From contig JADJWN010000002.1 of NCBI GenBank assembly GCA_016716335.1, positions 186,001 to 250,000 of the forward strand: a DNA stretch of 64,000 nt. The letters are read 5' to 3'. Made by a program: the position numbers and the translations under genes. The notes beneath the pieces were generated by a model that saw only the letters and a program-made list of their open reading frames with translations, searched no databases and was not told the DNA's origin. This DNA is from Saprospiraceae bacterium (GTDB lineage Bacteria > Bacteroidota > Bacteroidia > Chitinophagales > Saprospiraceae). Position 1 is the stretch's first letter. Every line of letters begins with the position of its first letter. This document shows positions 55,753 through 63,410 of the stretch, in pieces.

Positions 55753-57098
55753 ATGAGTACACAAACTGCTCAGAGAAAATCAGACGAACAGCTCAAGTAT
55801 GAAATAAAGGGCAGCTCAACCCTGCCATTACCTGAATGGGCATTGAAAGCCAATATTTATGAAGTAAACATCAGACAATACACTCCCGAGGGTACTATTG
55901 CTGCTTTTGCCCGTCACCTGCCCCGGCTCAAAAAAATGGGTGTGGATATTTTATGGCTGATGCCTATGTTTCCCATCAGTAAAACCAAAAGAAAGGGCAC
56001 TCTCGGCAGCTATTATGCAGTATCTGATTACAGGGCTGTCAATCCTGAATTCGGGACTAAATCTGATTTCAGATCCTTGGTAGAACAGGCACATGCATTG
56101 GACATGCGCATTGTGCTGGATTGGGTGCCCAACCACACAGGTTGGGATCATAAATGGATCAGGACAAAACCGGAGTTTTACAACAAGTGCAAGGATGGCC
56201 ATATAACAGAACCTCTCAACCATTTCGGTGAGCCGATGGGTTGGACAGATGTTGCTGATCTGAACTATTCCAACCGGGAGCTCAGAAAAGCCATGATAGA
56301 GGATATGCTGTATTGGATCCGCGAATTTAATATTGACGGATACAGACAGGACATGGCTTTATTGGTGCCGCTGGATTTCTGGAAAGAAGCGGTGTCTGCA
56401 CTTATTGCTGCGAAATCGGATATTCTGATGATCGCAGAAGCTGAAAATCATGCCCTGGCCAATGAACACTGTTTTCACATATTATATGCCTGGTCATTTC
56501 ATCATATATTGAATGAGATAGCCAGGGGACACCAGAATGCTCATCACGTCCGGCAGTGGGTCAGGGAAGTAAGGTCTGGGCTGAAACACGGTATGTATAT
56601 GCATTTTACTTCCAATCATGACGAAAACAGCTGGAACGGGTCTGAAATAGAAAGGATGGGGGAAGCCCACAAAAGCATGGCTGTAATAGCCAATACGCTC
56701 GATGGCATCCCGCTCACTTACAGCGGACAGGAAGAACCTGCTATAGAAGAAAAAGATTGGAATTTTTTGAAAAAGACCTCATCCCATTCAGTAAGTTAAG
56801 GAATGAGAAATTTTACAGAATCCTGAATGAACTCAGACATGAACATCCTGCACTATGGCACAGCTATCCGGCACCGACCTTATGCTTTATCAATGAGGAT
56901 GAGTATGTGCTCGCCTACGTACGCAGCACTTCGGGAAGTTATATTTATGTGATTTTGAATCTCAGTAATAAACCCCGGCCATGCAGATTACTCAGAGATG
57001 TATCAGGCAAGGAGATATTCACCGGCAAAAGAATAAATATCAAAGCCGGAAGTGAACTTACTCTTGAGCCCTGGGAATATTTAGTGATCGTACATTAA
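55753..57098 (+). CDS. GH13 alpha-amylase-family enzyme, one-base frameshift
   Basis: About 448 residues once joined. GH13 motifs are IVLDWVPNHTGWDH, GYRQDMALLVPLDFW (nucleophile Asp), DILMIAEAENHALANE (Glu acid/base region) and HFTSNHDENSWNG (stabilising Asp). The frame breaks after YSGQEEPAIEEK. One more A in the A5 run at 56750-56754 restores EEKRLEFFEKDLIPFSKLRN and the C-terminal beta domain to WEYLVIVH. No signal peptide, so it is cytoplasmic and cyclomaltodextrinase- or maltogenic-amylase-like. It lies 234 bp upstream of a sugar transporter and probably degrades imported maltodextrins. Confidence 0.85.
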
Positions 57099-57332
57099 TA
57101 AAATCAAATAATCAGATCTATGAAGTCCAATTCGGAGTAAAAATAAAACAGATTGCTTTCTACAATGTAGCAGGAGAGATTCAGTCAAAGTATCAGGCCG
57201 GGTCACACACTAGAGTGTAATCAGTAATATATACAAGTGGAAGTTACCAATCTGGTTAATCAATTGTAGGGGATATAACCAACTAATTAAATAACCAAAT
57301 CAAAAAGTCACCAAATCAACAAATTCAAACAC

Positions 57333-58685
57333 ATGAAAAAGCCACTTTTACCCACTTCGTCTATCTGGAACATGAGTATAGGATTTCTCGGTATCCAGGC
57401 CGGTTTTGCGCTTCAAAATGCCAATGCAAGCAGGATTTTACAAAGTTTTGGAGCCGATACCCACCATCTCAGCTGGTTTTGGCTGGTGGCGCCGATTACC
57501 GGAATGATTGTACAGCCCCTTATCGGTCATTACAGTGACCGCACCTGGACAAAACTGGGCAGACGAAAGCCTTATTTTCTGGTAGGTGCCATCTGCGCTG
57601 CCGTGGGTCTTATTCTGATGCCCAATGCCTCTCTTTTTACTGCATTCATACCGGCACTTTGGGTGGGAGCAGGCATGCTGATGATCATGGATGCATCCTT
57701 TAATGTAGCGATGGAGCCATTCAGAGCCTTGGTGGCAGACAAACTTTCCACTGATCAGCGTACAGCCGGATTTGCCATACAGACCGTTTTGATCGGCATC
57801 GGTGCAGTACTTGGATCGTGGCTTCCTTACATACTGGGTAGGTGGTTTGGCATATCTACTGAAGCAGAGGCAGGCACCATTCCCATGAATGTGATTGTAT
57901 CATTTGTCATCGGGGCTGCGCTGCTGGTAGGTGCCATACTCTGGACAGTCATCACCACTCCCGAGTATTCACCGGAGGAGATGGCAGGTTTTGAGGATGC
58001 CGAACCGGATACTGAACATACAGGAGCAGGTACTGTGGTAGGTCAGATTTTCAGAGATTTTGGTGCCATGCCGGAAACGATGCGTCAGTTGGGTTTGGTG
58101 CAGTTTTGCTCATGGTTTGCCCTGTTTGGTATGTGGGTGTTTACGACTCCTGCCATTGCTACCCACATATATGGTGTAGCATCAGACGATACCAGCTCAG
58201 CTACTTTTCAGGAAGCAGGCAATTGGGTTGGGATTATTTTTGGGGTGTATAACGGCATATCGGCTATCTATGCATTTGCCCTGCCTTACATAGCCCGAAA
58301 AATCGGTAGGAAAAAGACCCATGCAGTATCACTTGTAGCCGGCAGCATCGGACTTATTTCGGTTTATTTTGTCAAGGATCCCAATATGTTGTTGTTCTCC
58401 ATGGTTGGAGTAGGTATAGCCTGGGCCAGTATTCTGGCTATGCCTTATGCCATGCTTGCAGGGTCCCTGCCGGCAAAAAAAATGGGCATTTATATGGGAA
58501 TTTTCAACTTTTTCATCACTTTCCCGCAGATAGTTAATGGTGTATTCGGTGGTCCGTTGGTGAAATATCTTTATGGCAATCAGGCCATTTATGCATTGGT
58601 GACATCAGGTATTTTCATGCTTCTCGGAGCTGTTGCGGTGCTGTTTGTCAAGGACAGGGATGATGTAGTGGCAGGAGTGGCTTAG
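57333..58685 (+). CDS. MFS sugar transporter (SLC45/maltose-type)
   Basis: 450 residues with about 12 membrane helices. GHYSDRTWTKLGRRKPYFLV is the loop-2 signature of the major facilitator family in its SLC45/GPH-like sugar branch; AFALPYIARKIGRKKTHAVS is the equivalent loop in the second half. Neighbouring GH13 amylase suggests maltose/maltodextrin or a related alpha-glucoside as substrate, driven by protons. No SusC/SusD pair is present in the window. Confidence 0.88.
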   Translation: MKKPLLPTSSIWNMSIGFLGIQAGFALQNANASRILQSFGADTHHLSWFWLVAPITGMIVQPLIGHYSDRTWTKLGRRKPYFLVGAICAAVGLILMPNASLFTAFIPALWVGAGMLMIMDASFNVAMEPFRALVADKLSTDQRTAGFAIQTVLIGIGAVLGSWLPYILGRWFGISTEAEAGTIPMNVIVSFVIGAALLVGAILWTVITTPEYSPEEMAGFEDAEPDTEHTGAGTVVGQIFRDFGAMPETMRQLGLVQFCSWFALFGMWVFTTPAIATHIYGVASDDTSSATFQEAGNWVGIIFGVYNGISAIYAFALPYIARKIGRKKTHAVSLVAGSIGLISVYFVKDPNMLLFSMVGVGIAWASILAMPYAMLAGSLPAKKMGIYMGIFNFFITFPQIVNGVFGGPLVKYLYGNQAIYALVTSGIFMLLGAVAVLFVKDRDDVVAGVA

Positions 58686-58899
58686 TACTGCAAAGCATCT
58701 GAGCAGGTGTGAGTAAAGGAATTTATTTTTTTAAGTAATTTTATTCACCCTATATTAATTATTTGGTTTTTTTCAGATTCAAGGGAAATTCTTTCAAAGT
58801 TTGCCTTTTTGTAAAGACTCTTTTACCTGAATTTGAAAATAACTTCATTCTTTTAAATGAATAGACTTATGTACCTGAATTATTATGGACATAGTATAA

Positions 58900-59730
58900 T
58901 TAATCGTTATGCTTTAAAAAAAGGTAATCGTTTACATTCAAATGATAAAGTTTGAATATTTTTGGATAAGGTTTGTCCCATTCGAGTAGGGCATTATGAA
59001 AATCCTGATATTTTCCTCGCATCCAGGGCGTAATACCAACTGTTTCTAGTTTATTATCATTGCAATAATTTAATATATCTTTTATGGGAGTAAAAATTTC
59101 TATCCGTTTGACTTTGGGTAAATCTTCAAATTTAAAAAAATAATCTTGTCCCTGATCTATAATTGATATAAATAATAGATCAAGAATATTATAATCACAC
59201 CAGATACTATCATGAATTAGAGATACTTCAACTTTTGAATTCTTTAAAATAGAGGTCTCTGTCCTGATTTTTTTCATTTTATAAATTACCGCATTTTTGT
59301 TATATTCATAGCTTGAAAAGATCATTGGATCAAAATGATTAATATCATCTTTTGAGAGCTGTTCCTTAATGTATGGAAGATCTAATTGAGTTTTCCATCG
59401 AAAGCTATAGTATCCCGGGTACATCATATGGTAGTATTCATCTTTTAATATCTGCATGGCATATCCTAAAAACATATCAGAATTAATTGCATAGCTTCCT
59501 CCTCCTTCTCCAAGACCTTCATTTAAAGAAACAAAATAATCAATGCATATATTGTTGTTTTTAAAAAATTCTATACTTTGGAGACAATCTAAACCAATTA
59601 ATATAACTTTTCCAATATGTATTAAGTGTCTTTTCTTAAATATATTATCAACTAAGAATATTCTGTCAAAAGGTAATTCTTCATATTTTTCACGATAATT
59701 ACCGGATGCAAAATAGACCAGTGTTTTCAT
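58900..59730 (-). CDS. AT-rich orphan protein of unknown function
   Basis: 276 residues, not recognised. It begins MKTLVYFASGNYREKYEELP and contains alternating hydrophobic strands and helices (GKVILIGLDCLQSIEFF) and a central acidic region. No signal peptide, membrane segment or nucleotide-binding motif is visible. Composition is very AT-rich (about 20-30% GC in sampled lines), lower than its neighbours, and it ends next to a decayed IS3-type element, so it is likely acquired DNA. Confidence 0.6.
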   Translation of the reverse strand: MKTLVYFASGNYREKYEELPFDRIFLVDNIFKKRHLIHIGKVILIGLDCLQSIEFFKNNNICIDYFVSLNEGLGEGGGSYAINSDMFLGYAMQILKDEYYHMMYPGYYSFRWKTQLDLPYIKEQLSKDDINHFDPMIFSSYEYNKNAVIYKMKKIRTETSILKNSKVEVSLIHDSIWCDYNILDLLFISIIDQGQDYFFKFEDLPKVKRIEIFTPIKDILNYCNDNKLETVGITPWMRGKYQDFHNALLEWDKPYPKIFKLYHLNVNDYLFLKHND

Positions 59731-59759
59731 GCAGCTAATATGTTAAAATTGTTTTGTCC

Positions 59760-60273
59760 CTAATTAAATGAACACTGAATAAGGCCTGGGGTTGTGACAG
59801 GATTTTGTACATTCAAAAGTTGTACTCCTATGTCAATACGGACTCCCTTTGTTTCAGTATTACTCAAAGGTAATATTTTTTTATGATCCAAAGGTGATTT
59901 TAATCCCAGTCTGTGTAACAACCACTTTTGGTTGTACTTAGTTACGAATTCTGAAATTTTCTCCCTGGCTTCCTCCAGTTGCTGGATTGACCCTATATGC
60001 AACAGTTGTTCCTTTAGTGTTCGGTGAAATCGTTATATCACCCCATAGGACTGTGGGCTTCTTAAAAATGCTGAGCTTTTGTCAATACCGAGAAATTGGA
60101 TTTCTCTGTCAAAGTCCCTGGAGTCAAATTGGGTGCCGTAATCTACCCTGAGTTTGAGGCTGTGAGCCTGGCAGATATTGTGGCTTATCCGATCAAATTC
60201 GTTCCTCACTGCATTACGGATGGCTTACATGCCCTCTTTTGCTGTGGAGGGCGCAACTGTTTTAACTCCATGG
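59760..60273 (-). pseudogene. IS3-family orfB (rve integrase) remnant
   Basis: On the minus strand the frame reads FDRISHNICQAHSLKLRVDY, GTQFDSRDF, FLRSPQSYGVI-stop-RFHRTLKEQLL, then the 80-residue tail from MHIGSIQQLEEAREKISEFV. This corresponds to the last third of the DDE integrase core, including DYGTQF (second Asp) and the region around the final Glu. At least two in-frame stops are present (one in KEGM-stop-AIRNAV) and the N-terminal two thirds are missing. Not functional. Confidence 0.7.
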
Positions 60274-60561
60274 CTATTTTTCTTTTATCTGTCGAATCAA
60301 TTCCATCTTTTTTTTATACAGATCCAGTTCCATAGCCTGGCGACCGATGATGGCCTGTGCTTCCCGAAGGCGTCGCTCCTCCGGATGCTTACGAAAGCCA
60401 TCCTTGCCTTTCTCTAAAAACAGATTTTGCCACTCACTCAACTGACTGGCACTGACGTTGTATTGTCTGCACAGTTCGTCCAGTGACTCTCCTCGCAACA
60501 ATCTGAGTACCGCTTCTACCTTCTTGTTGGCACTCATCCTTTCTTTTTTCTTATTTTCCAT
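60274..60561 (-). CDS. IS3-family transposase OrfA
   Basis: 95 residues. Helix-turn-helix of the transposase-8 type: AVLRLLRGESLDELCRQYNV and SASQLSEWQNLFLEKGKDGF, then the leucine-zipper-like EAQAIIGRQAMELDLYKKKM. The frame is intact, but the partner orfB is truncated, so the element cannot move by itself. Confidence 0.8.
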   Translation of the reverse strand: MENKKKERMSANKKVEAVLRLLRGESLDELCRQYNVSASQLSEWQNLFLEKGKDGFRKHPEERRLREAQAIIGRQAMELDLYKKKMELIRQIKEK

Positions 60562-60636
60562 GACACTAAGTTAAGGTTAATTTTAAAAAATTTAAGCTTA
60601 TTTAGTGTTCGCATTTAATAGAGGGCAAGACAAAAT

Positions 60637-60660
60637 GATGTAGCAAAAAGGCATAAGCAA
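60637..60660 (-). pseudogene. Truncated 5' end of an eighth GIY-YIG gene
   Basis: Only the start region (MPFCYI) survives, identical to the other copies, before sequence unrelated to the repeat and the IS3-like right end. Confidence 0.65.
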
Positions 60661-60708
60661 TGAGTAAATAAAAAAGGTCTCGTAAAACTTACGAAACCTT
60701 CAATTCAG

Positions 60709-60768
60709 TGATCTGGCTGGGATTCGAACCCAGGGCCCTCCCGATAAAAATCGGGATGCTCTACCAGC
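60709..60768 (-). other. tRNA-Lys 3' fragment, copy 1
   Basis: From the D-loop GGTAGAGC to the discriminator A, with intact T arm and acceptor 3' strand. The anticodon arm is replaced by a TCCCGAT/ATCGGGA hairpin. The 5' acceptor strand and 5' half of the D stem are missing. Confidence 0.85.
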
Positions 60769-60773
60769 AAGTG

Positions 60774-61020
60774 TCAATTTTTAAAGAGTGCTTCGATGTA
60801 TTTTCTGGATTTTTCTTTTGATTTCAGCTTCCCTCTTTTTGGCTGAAGAAAGATCTTCAAATTGCTCTGAATAGACCAACGACCATGGATATCCGGTTTT
60901 GGTAAATTTAGAGTGACCAATATTGTGTTCATAGATTCTTCTGTCGAGATCAATGCAAGCCCCTGTATAGTATTTATCAATTTTAGGAGAATAAAGGATG
61001 TAGCAAAAAGGCATAAGCAA
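60774..61020 (-). pseudogene. GIY-YIG nuclease copy 1, C-terminal frameshift
   Basis: Two single-base losses in A runs (after AEIK) shift the last 15 codons to IQKIHRSTL; the catalytic part is intact. The first codon in this unit is TTG, showing that the conserved start is the downstream ATG (MPFCYIL). Confidence 0.8.
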
Positions 61021-61068
61021 TGAGTAAATAAAAAAGGTCTCGTAAAACTTACGAAACCTTCAATTCAG

Positions 61069-61128
61069 TGATCTGGCTGGGATTCGAACCCAGGGCCCTC
61101 CCGATAAAAATCGGGATGCTCTACCAGC
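61069..61128 (-). other. tRNA-Lys 3' fragment, copy 2
   Basis: Identical to copy 1, exactly 360 bp away. Its terminator carries the TCTCGTAAAACTTACGA variant. Confidence 0.85.
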
Positions 61129-61133
61129 AAGTG

Positions 61134-61382
61134 TCAATCTTTAAAGAGTGCTTCGATGTATTTTCTGGATTTTTTCTTTTTGATTTCAGCTTCCCTCTTT
61201 TTGGCTGAAGAGAGATCTTCAAATTGCTCTGAATAGACCAACGACCATGGATATCCGGTTTTGGTAAATTTAGAGTGACCAATATTGTGTTCATAGATTC
61301 TTCTGTCGAGATCAATGCAAGCCCCGGTATAGTATTTATCAATTTTAGGGGAATAAAGGATGTAGCAAAAAGGCATAAGCAT
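61134..61382 (-). CDS. GIY-YIG family small nuclease, copy 2 (intact)
   Basis: 82 residues (80 from the second Met). The GIY-YIG fold is seen as CYILYS (residues 6-11), YYTGACIDLDRRIYEHN (17-33; YTG in place of YIG, conserved Arg28) and SSAKKREAEIKKKKSRKYIE (58-77; conserved Glu64). Length and sequence fit the stand-alone UvrC-N-like GIY-YIG proteins common in Bacteroidota, of unproven target. The ORF begins in the T-tract of the preceding terminator, with no ribosome-binding site, and ends 5 bases before the tRNA-like segment. Its position beside a tRNA 3' piece suggests the tRNA gene or its transcript is the target. Confidence 0.85.
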   Translation of the reverse strand: MLMPFCYILYSPKIDKYYTGACIDLDRRIYEHNIGHSKFTKTGYPWSLVYSEQFEDLSSAKKREAEIKKKKSRKYIEALFKD

Positions 61383-61430
61383 TAAATAAATAAAAAAGGT
61401 TCCGTGATACTCACGAAACCTTCAATTCAG

Positions 61431-61490
61431 TGATCTGGCTGGGATTCGAACCCAGGGCCCTCCCGATAAAAATCGGGATGCTCTACCAGC
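61431..61490 (-). other. tRNA-Lys 3' fragment, copy 3
   Basis: Same 60-nt segment; followed by the terminator variant TTCCGTGATACTCACGAA. Confidence 0.85.
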
Positions 61491-61495
61491 AAGTG

Positions 61496-61744
61496 TCAAT
61501 CTTTAAAGAGTGCTTCGATGTATTTTCTGGATTTTTTCTTTTTGATTTCAGCTTCTCTCTTTTTGGCTGAAGAGAGATCTTCAAATTGCTCTGAATAGAC
61601 CAACGACCATGGATTTCCGGTTTTGGTAAATTTAGAGTGACCAATATTGTGTTCATAGATTCTTCTGTCGAGATCAATGCAAGCCCCGGTATAGTATTTA
61701 TCAATTTTAGGAGAATAAAGGATGTAGCAAAAAGGCATAAGCAT
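61496..61744 (-). CDS. GIY-YIG family small nuclease, copy 3 (intact)
   Basis: 82 residues, same as copy 2 except Asn for Tyr at residue 44 (TGNPWSL), a change shared with copy 7. Confidence 0.85.
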   Translation of the reverse strand: MLMPFCYILYSPKIDKYYTGACIDLDRRIYEHNIGHSKFTKTGNPWSLVYSEQFEDLSSAKKREAEIKKKKSRKYIEALFKD

Positions 61745-61791
61745 TAAATAAATAAAAAGGTTCCGTAATACTCACGAAACCTTCAATTCAG

Positions 61792-61851
61792 TGATCTGGC
61801 TGGGATTCGAACCCAGGGCCCTCCCGATAAAAATCGGGATGCTCTACCAGC
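61792..61851 (-). other. tRNA-Lys 3' fragment, copy 4
   Basis: Same 60-nt segment; followed by the terminator variant TTCCGTAATACTCACGAA. Confidence 0.85.
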
Positions 61852-61856
61852 AAGTG

Positions 61857-62103
61857 TCAATCTTTAAAGAGTGCTTCGATGTATTTTCTGGATTTTTCTT
61901 TTTGATTTCAGCTTCCCTCTTTTTGGCTGAAGAGAGATCTTCAAATTGCTCTGAATAGACCAACGACCATGGATATCCGGTTTTGGTAAATTTAGAGTGA
62001 CCAATATTGTGTTCATAGATTCTTCTGTCGAGATCAATGCAAGCCCCGGTATAGTATTTATCAATTTTAGGGAATAAAGGATGTAGCAAAAAGGCATAAG
62101 CAT
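61857..62103 (-). pseudogene. GIY-YIG nuclease copy 4, two frameshifts
   Basis: One base is lost near codon 12 (TTTAGGGAATAAAGG in place of TTTAGGGGAATAAAGG, plus strand) and one in the A run near codon 70. The central frame still reads KIDKYYTGACIDLDRRIYEH. Confidence 0.8.
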
Positions 62104-62151
62104 TAAATAAATAAAAAAGGTTCCGTGATACTCACGAAACCTTCAATTCAG

Positions 62152-62211
62152 TGATCTGGCTGGGATTCGAACCCAGGGCCCTCCCGATAAAAATCGGGAT
62201 GCTCTACCAGC
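62152..62211 (-). other. tRNA-Lys 3' fragment, copy 5
   Basis: Same 60-nt segment; followed by the TTCCGTGATACTCACGAA terminator variant. Confidence 0.85.
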
Positions 62212-62216
62212 AAGTG

Positions 62217-62465
62217 TCAATTTTTAAAGAGTGCTTCGATGTATTTTCTGGATTTTTTCTTTTTGATTTCAGCTTCCCTCTTTTTGGCTGAAGAGAGATC
62301 TTCAAATTGCTCTGAATAGACCAACGACCATGGATATCCGGTTTTGGTAAATTTAGAGTGACCAATATTGTGTTCATAGATTCTTCTGTCGAGATCAATG
62401 CAAGCCCCGGTATAGTATTTATCAATTTTAGGAGAATAAAGGATGTAGCAAAAAGGCATAAGCAT
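62217..62465 (-). CDS. GIY-YIG family small nuclease, copy 5 (intact)
   Basis: 82 residues; Tyr44 form, ending ALFKN instead of ALFKD. Confidence 0.85.
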   Translation of the reverse strand: MLMPFCYILYSPKIDKYYTGACIDLDRRIYEHNIGHSKFTKTGYPWSLVYSEQFEDLSSAKKREAEIKKKKSRKYIEALFKN

Positions 62466-62513
62466 TAAATAAATAAAAAAGGTTCCGTAATACTCACGAA
62501 ACCTTCAATTCAG

Positions 62514-62573
62514 TGATCTGGCTGGGATTCGAACCCAGGGCCCTCCCGATAAAAATCGGGATGCTCTACCAGT
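62514..62573 (-). other. tRNA-Lys 3' fragment, copy 6
   Basis: Same segment with one substitution at its first base (ACTGGTAGAGC for GCTGGTAGAGC), outside the conserved T arm and hairpin. Confidence 0.85.
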
Positions 62574-62578
62574 AAGTG

Positions 62579-62824
62579 TCAATTTTAAAGAGTGCTTCGA
62601 TGTATTTTCTGGATTTTTTCTTTTGATTTCAGCTTCCTCTTTTTGGCTGAAGAGAGATCTTCAAATTGCTCTGAATAGACCAACGACCATGGATATCCGG
62701 TTTTGGTAAATTTAGAGTGACCAATATTGTGTTTATAGATTCTTCTGTCGAGATCAATGCAAGCCCCGGTATAGTATTTATCAATTTTAGGAGAATAAAG
62801 GATGTAGCAAAAAGGCATAAGCAA
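62579..62824 (-). pseudogene. GIY-YIG nuclease copy 6, frameshifted
   Basis: Three single-base losses near the 3' end change the last third to KLKSKEKIQKIHRSTL, removing the conserved Glu64 context. Also Glu31 to Lys (RIYKHN). TTG stands at the upstream start position. Confidence 0.8.
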
Positions 62825-62872
62825 TGAGTAAATAAAAAAGGTCTCGTAAAACTTACGAAACCTTCAATTCAG

Positions 62873-62932
62873 TGATCTGGCTGGGATTCGAACCCAGGGC
62901 CCTCCCGATAAAAATCGGGATGCTCTACCAGC
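62873..62932 (-). other. tRNA-Lys 3' fragment, copy 7
   Basis: Same 60-nt segment; followed by the TCTCGTAAAACTTACGA terminator variant. Confidence 0.85.
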
Positions 62933-62937
62933 AAGTG

Positions 62938-63186
62938 TCAATCTTTAAAGAGTGCTTCGATGTATTTTCTGGATTTTTTCTTTTTGATTTCAGCTTCCCT
63001 CTTTTTGGCTGAAGAGAGATCTTCAAATTGCTCTGAATAGACCAACGACCATGGATTTCCGGTTTTGGTAAATTTAGAGTGACCAATATTGTGTTCATAG
63101 ATTCTTCTGTCGAGATCAATGCAAGCCCCGGTATAGTATTTATCAATTTTAGGAGAATAAAGGATGTAGCAAAAAGGCATAAGCAT
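62938..63186 (-). CDS. GIY-YIG family small nuclease, copy 7 (intact, tRNA-proximal)
   Basis: 82 residues, Asn44 form like copy 3. It starts 8 bases after the terminator hairpin of the intact tRNA-Lys and is the first copy any read-through transcript would reach. Confidence 0.85.
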   Translation of the reverse strand: MLMPFCYILYSPKIDKYYTGACIDLDRRIYEHNIGHSKFTKTGNPWSLVYSEQFEDLSSAKKREAEIKKKKSRKYIEALFKD

Positions 63187-63193
63187 TAAATAA

Positions 63194-63226
63194 ATAAAAA
63201 AGGTTCCGTAATACTCACGAAACCTT
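63194..63226 (-). terminator. Terminator of tRNA-Lys
   Basis: AAGGTTTCGTGAG pairs with TTACGGAACCTT (one G-T and one T-G pair) and is followed by TTTTTTATTT. Seven further copies lie in the array. Confidence 0.8.
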
Positions 63227-63234
63227 CAATTCAG

Positions 63235-63307
63235 TGATCTGGCTGGGATTCGAACCCAGGGCCCATACATTAAAAGTGTATTGCTCTACCGGCTGAGCTA
63301 CCAGATC
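63235..63307 (-). tRNA. tRNA-Lys (anticodon UUU)
   Basis: 73 nt without encoded CCA. Acceptor GATCTGG/CCAGATC pairs perfectly, D arm GCTC..GAGC, anticodon stem ATACA/TGTAT with loop CTTTTAA (anticodon at plus 63272-63274), T arm CTGGG-TTCGAAT-CCCAG, discriminator A. This is the only full copy; its segment from the D loop onward, apart from the anticodon arm, is repeated seven times downstream. Confidence 0.97.
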
Positions 63308-63345
63308 CACACTCCAAAAAAGTATCCCTTTTCTGAAAAGCAGCG

Positions 63346-63375
63346 CAAAGATAAGCCCATTTTTATTTCTGCAAA
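63346..63375 (-). promoter_or_regulatory. tRNA-Lys promoter
   Basis: -33 TTTG (63375-63372) and -7 TATCTTTG (63353-63346) separated by 18 bp, a near-perfect Bacteroidota promoter. It lies between the rnz stop and the tRNA and appears to be the only promoter for tRNA and array. Confidence 0.75.
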
Positions 63376-63410
63376 GAAATATCAGTAAAAAATGTGAAAT
63401 ATGTTTTCAC

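Larger units (their letters stand above)
59755..60632 (-). mobile_element. Decayed IS3-family insertion sequence
   Basis: The ends are imperfect inverted repeats: TGTCCCTAATTAAATGAACA on the left and, reverse-complemented on the right, TGTCTTGCCCTCTATTAAAT then GCGAACACT. Between them lie an intact orfA and a fragment of orfB, both minus strand. At about 880 bp it is shorter than usual for the family (about 1.2-1.4 kb) because much of orfB is missing. Its right end abuts a GIY-YIG coding sequence cut off after about seven codons, so its insertion or a later deletion truncated the tandem array. Confidence 0.65.
60637..63234 (-). repeat. Seven-unit tandem array: GIY-YIG nuclease + tRNA 3' piece + terminator
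   Basis: Seven direct units of 360-362 bp, all transcribed leftward, follow the intact tRNA-Lys. Each has the order GIY-YIG ORF, 60-nt tRNA-like 3' segment, and terminator hairpin with T-tract; the next ORF starts about 10 bases after the hairpin. Units differ by a few substitutions and by single-base indels in A/T runs. The array ends at 60637 inside an eighth nuclease ORF, cut by the IS3 element. No promoter-like TAnnTTTG was found within a unit, so expression probably depends on read-through from the tRNA promoter. Confidence 0.9.

Noticed and set aside
60709..62932. Seven additional functional tRNA genes
   Set aside because: The pieces lack the 5' acceptor strand and half the D stem and have no 7-nt anticodon loop, so they cannot fold into a decoding tRNA.
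60637..63234. CRISPR array or diversity-generating repeat
   Set aside because: Units are 360 bp, coding, and nearly identical throughout, with no short repeat/variable spacer pattern and no cas or reverse transcriptase gene.
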